A stretch of DNA of 64,000 nucleotides from NCBI GenBank assembly GCA_043228905.1, contig JBHGNT010000011.1, positions 20,770,001 to 20,834,000 on the forward strand, in the 5' to 3' direction. Made by a program: the position numbers and the translations under genes. Below, piece after piece: positions 61,701 through 64,000 of the stretch. Every line of letters starts with the position of its first letter. Within the stretch, counting starts at the first letter, position 1. The notes beneath the pieces are model-generated. The model saw nothing but the letters and a program-made list of their open reading frames with translations, was not told the DNA's origin and did not search any database. This DNA comes from Azolla caroliniana. Its lineage: Eukaryota; Polypodiophyta.

Positions 61701-64000
61701 CGCTCCGATCTGATACAAGAACAGGTACAGTAGAGCCATTGCTTAGCCCCAACAATGTTGCTCCAACCACTGAATTCACAGAACTACTCCCATTGAAGCT
61801 ACCGAATAGCTCTTCTTCTTCCAATCCATTCTCTTGAGCGACGTTCGCTGCACGTGCATGCAACGACCTGTGCTGCCTCCATGAATCAGCAAAACATTCA
61901 GGCGAGCAATGATAGCTTTTACTAATTGTTTTTGCCTTGACACATCCTAAACACTGCAAGGTTGCTGGTTCTGATGGATGTACACTGCATACTACAGCCC
62001 CCTTGTCACTTTGGATGCGGTACCTGGATAAACAAAAACAACCAAACAGAAATCCATGCCCTGTTAATATGAATTAATAACATGATCAAAATACAATTGG
62101 CAACAGCAATTGCCTACAAACAGCATGTTAGGCTACCAAATTGATCAGTCCAAATGTAACACTCTCTGCAACCAGACCAATTTTACGTACTGAGTTGGTT
62201 TGGCTTCAGATGATAAAAGTAAGCCAATGATGTTTCCAAGGCATGGTTATCTATCTCTCTTCAAACATCAAAATAAGATATTCTTGCAACCCATGAGCTA
62301 AGATACAGAGTTTCGATCTGAACATATTTGGTTGCAGCAACACCGCAGCTAGCCAAACTCTTAATATTTGTTCAACCAGAAAATATTGTTCTTGCAAAGG
62401 AAATGAAAAGCCTAATAGTGTTATGTATCATGAAGCGCCTGTCCCTAACCATTTATTCTTCCTCCTACTATTCCGTTTTTTAATAATTCTTATATTCCTC
62501 AACTATTCAGATGTTTTAGTGATGCAATAACAAAAATAAATATTAAACCATGAGTTTATAATCTGTGTTTGAGATGATTTTATAGAACTAGGGAATCAAA
62601 TAAAGCAGTAAAAAATGGCTAAAATCATGAATAAAAAACAAATACTCATTGAAATACAAAATGAGACTAACTGAGGCCAAAACAAGCTTAAAACCAAGAG
62701 TAATACAGAGTTAGGGGGAGATCAGCATCCACGCTTAAGAAGATTTCCTGAACTTAACGAAGCTAAACGATCTTAAATCACAACCATAACAGAAAATTAA
62801 GGGAGCAAAACAGGCAAGCTAATGAAACAAAAAAAGAGTTCAGTTGTGACAGAGACTCAGAAAGCAAATCAGCTTAAACACATCCGCACAACACAGGTTT
62901 GATAACACAGCCTAAACTGACTTAGAGGTGACTCCCACCTCTAGTCTCGAGATGATACTATAGACTTAATGAAGCAAATCAAGCTTAAAATATGACCAAA
63001 ACAAAGACTACACAAGCAGAAGACGTATTAACAATAATCAAAAAACTGACATGAAGGAAAACATAAGAAAACTAGCAACCTAATGAGCAAAACAAAATAA
63101 AATAAAAACCTGTGACCAAATTAACAGATTAATAATAAATCTAAGAGACGTAAGATGCTCAATGACACAAATCAAGCTTCACATATGAGCAAAAAAAAGG
63201 ACGAAATGAGGCAGGACAAGCTTTAAACATAATGAAACAGATGGAGAATTCACGAAGCAAACAGGCCTGTAATGAAAGAAGTAAAACAATGTACCAAACA
63301 CAGACTTGACGATGCAAAACAAGCTTAAAACATAGCTAAGACAAGACATGTAGAAGCATATCATGAGCTAAACTCTGAAACTTAATTTAGCAATTAAAGG
63401 CTTAAAGAACATCCAAAACAGAGACGCGGTGAAATAAATCATGAACAGACTAGAGACTTAATGAAGCAAAATTAAGTTTAATCATGACCAAAACAGACAT
63501 TCTATTAAGCAAAAACAACTCGAACAATAAGCGAAACAAACAGGTGATGAAGCAATTCATGACCAAAACAGAGAAATGATGACGCAATTCATGCTCAAAA
63601 CAGAGACATAATAAAGCCAAAAATGAACAAAACGGAGACACTATGAAGGAAAGTCATGAGCAAATTATAGACCTAATGAAGCAAAAGCAAGCTATGACCA
63701 AAACAGAGAAACAAAAAACTTAGCTTACATTGTGACTAAAACAGAGAAACAAAAACCCAAGCTTACATCATGAGCAAAACAGGGACTTTCATAGTTGAAT
63801 TAAAACAAAAACTTAATTAATATATACAAAACAGAGAGACGAGCTTAAGAAGATCAAATCAAATCAAAATGTAAACAATGTCGTCAATAAGTATCTATGT
63901 GCTGAATTATAAATTAGATTAAATTAATAATGAGCAAAAGACGAAGATAGAGGGAGGAGGTCTAACCATCTATGTTTGAGGAAGAACCCGTCTGAAGGTG
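55779..64000 (-). CDS. CCR4: CCR4-type deadenylase, CCR4-NOT catalytic subunit (5'-partial)
   Basis: Removes poly(A) tails from mRNA in the cytoplasm. Eleven exons chain in frame: >64000-63967, 62023-61288, 61200-61114, 58563-58480, 58363-58277, 58183-58091, 56818-56765, 56678-56587, 56496-56382, 56295-56166 and 55924-55779, giving 551 residues; about 50 N-terminal residues lie outside. The N-terminus has a MYND-like finger (CLGCVKAKTISKSYHCSPEC), which in plant CCR4 replaces the leucine-rich repeats of yeast and animal CCR4 and contacts CAF1. The exonuclease-endonuclease-phosphatase domain follows from about residue 180: SYNVLADLY, CLQEVQSDHY (catalytic Glu), ANTHIHANPE, VCGDFNSVPG (catalytic Asp and Asn), TLDYIFYT and SSDHIALLAQF (catalytic His). 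All expected active-site residues are present. It matches plant CCR4a/CCR4b; which paralogue cannot be said. Confidence 0.95.
56819..58090 (-). other. CCR4 intron 6, 1.3 kb, nothing recognised
   Basis: An unusually long intron for this gene, AT-rich, between in-frame exons. No coding or transposon signature was identified, though an insertion is possible. Confidence 0.5.
58564..61113 (-). other. CCR4 intron 3, 2.55 kb, with possible insertions and an alternating purine-pyrimidine tract
   Basis: The intron separates exons encoding contiguous EEP-domain residues. At 60335-60437 it holds a roughly 100-bp mix of TACA, TATG and GT dinucleotide repeats. The sequence near 58640-59060 differs in composition and reads on the plus strand as an acidic GEEDEYDEG segment followed by a stop, which may be a transposon fragment. 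Confidence 0.5.
60335..60437. repeat. Compound (TACA/TATG/GT)n microsatellite in CCR4 intron 3
   Basis: Alternating purine-pyrimidine sequence made of CATA, TATG and GT words; it contains a (GT)n core at about 60397-60411. Confidence 0.9.
62024..63966 (-). repeat. CCR4 intron 1 with a long degenerate minisatellite
   Basis: About 62640-63850 is built from a loose unit of roughly 35-50 bp on the plus strand, of the form ATGAAGCAAATCAAGCTTAA followed by ACATGAGCAAAACAGAGAC. More than twenty AAAACAGAGA- or CAAGCTTA-like words can be picked out, many substituted. The intron boundaries (GTTAGA donor at 63966, CCAG acceptor at 62024) preserve the reading frame. Confidence 0.7.

Noticed and set aside
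1-64000. Prokaryotic-style operons, phage or plasmid functions, endogenous viral genes.
   Set aside because: None of the frames shows such families; all supported genes are spliced or typical nuclear plant genes.

Overview
The window is nuclear DNA from a land plant. It has spliced genes with short GT-AG introns, AT-rich intergenic DNA, non-LTR retrotransposon debris, long (GA)n/(TC)n tracts, and plant-specific gene families (filament-like plant protein, oleosin, plastid mTERF, plant-type CCR4 with a MYND-like finger). The oleosin and mTERF differ enough from the angiosperm proteins I remember that I lean towards a non-seed land plant such as a bryophyte or fern, but the species is not determined.

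Layout, left to right. 1-13676 (+): nearly all of NOT1, the CCR4-NOT scaffold, in 50 exons, lacking only the first few dozen codons. 13677-18200: no gene seen. 18886-19810 (+): a two-exon gene for a 114-residue secreted peptide precursor with a DYGD motif typical of tyrosine-sulfated plant peptides. About 20600-26040 (-): a dead, probably 5'-truncated LINE. 26350-27700: a row of LINE 3'-end pieces, each ending in a long (GA)n tail on the minus strand. 29259-29350: a tRNA-derived SINE. 32748-36941 (-): a filament-like plant protein in four exons. 37380-46745: no gene, several short tandem duplications. 46746-47240 (-): an oleosin with an ABRE plus RY promoter module. 47600-51000: no gene, but a second SINE copy beside another LINE 3' end. 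51410-53224 (+): an intronless organellar mTERF of the mTERF4/RUG2/BSM type. 53225-55778: no gene. 55779 to beyond 64000 (-): CCR4, the deadenylase, in 11 visible exons.

NOT1 and CCR4 belong to the same complex (cytoplasmic mRNA deadenylation) and lie about 42 kb apart. The other genes have no evident pathway link. The observations most worth checking are the peptide gene, the NOT1/CCR4 linkage, repeated short tandem duplications with recurring offsets (87 and 107 bp), two of which copy NOT1 exon sequence into the neighbouring intron, and the SINE and (GA)n-tailed LINE families.
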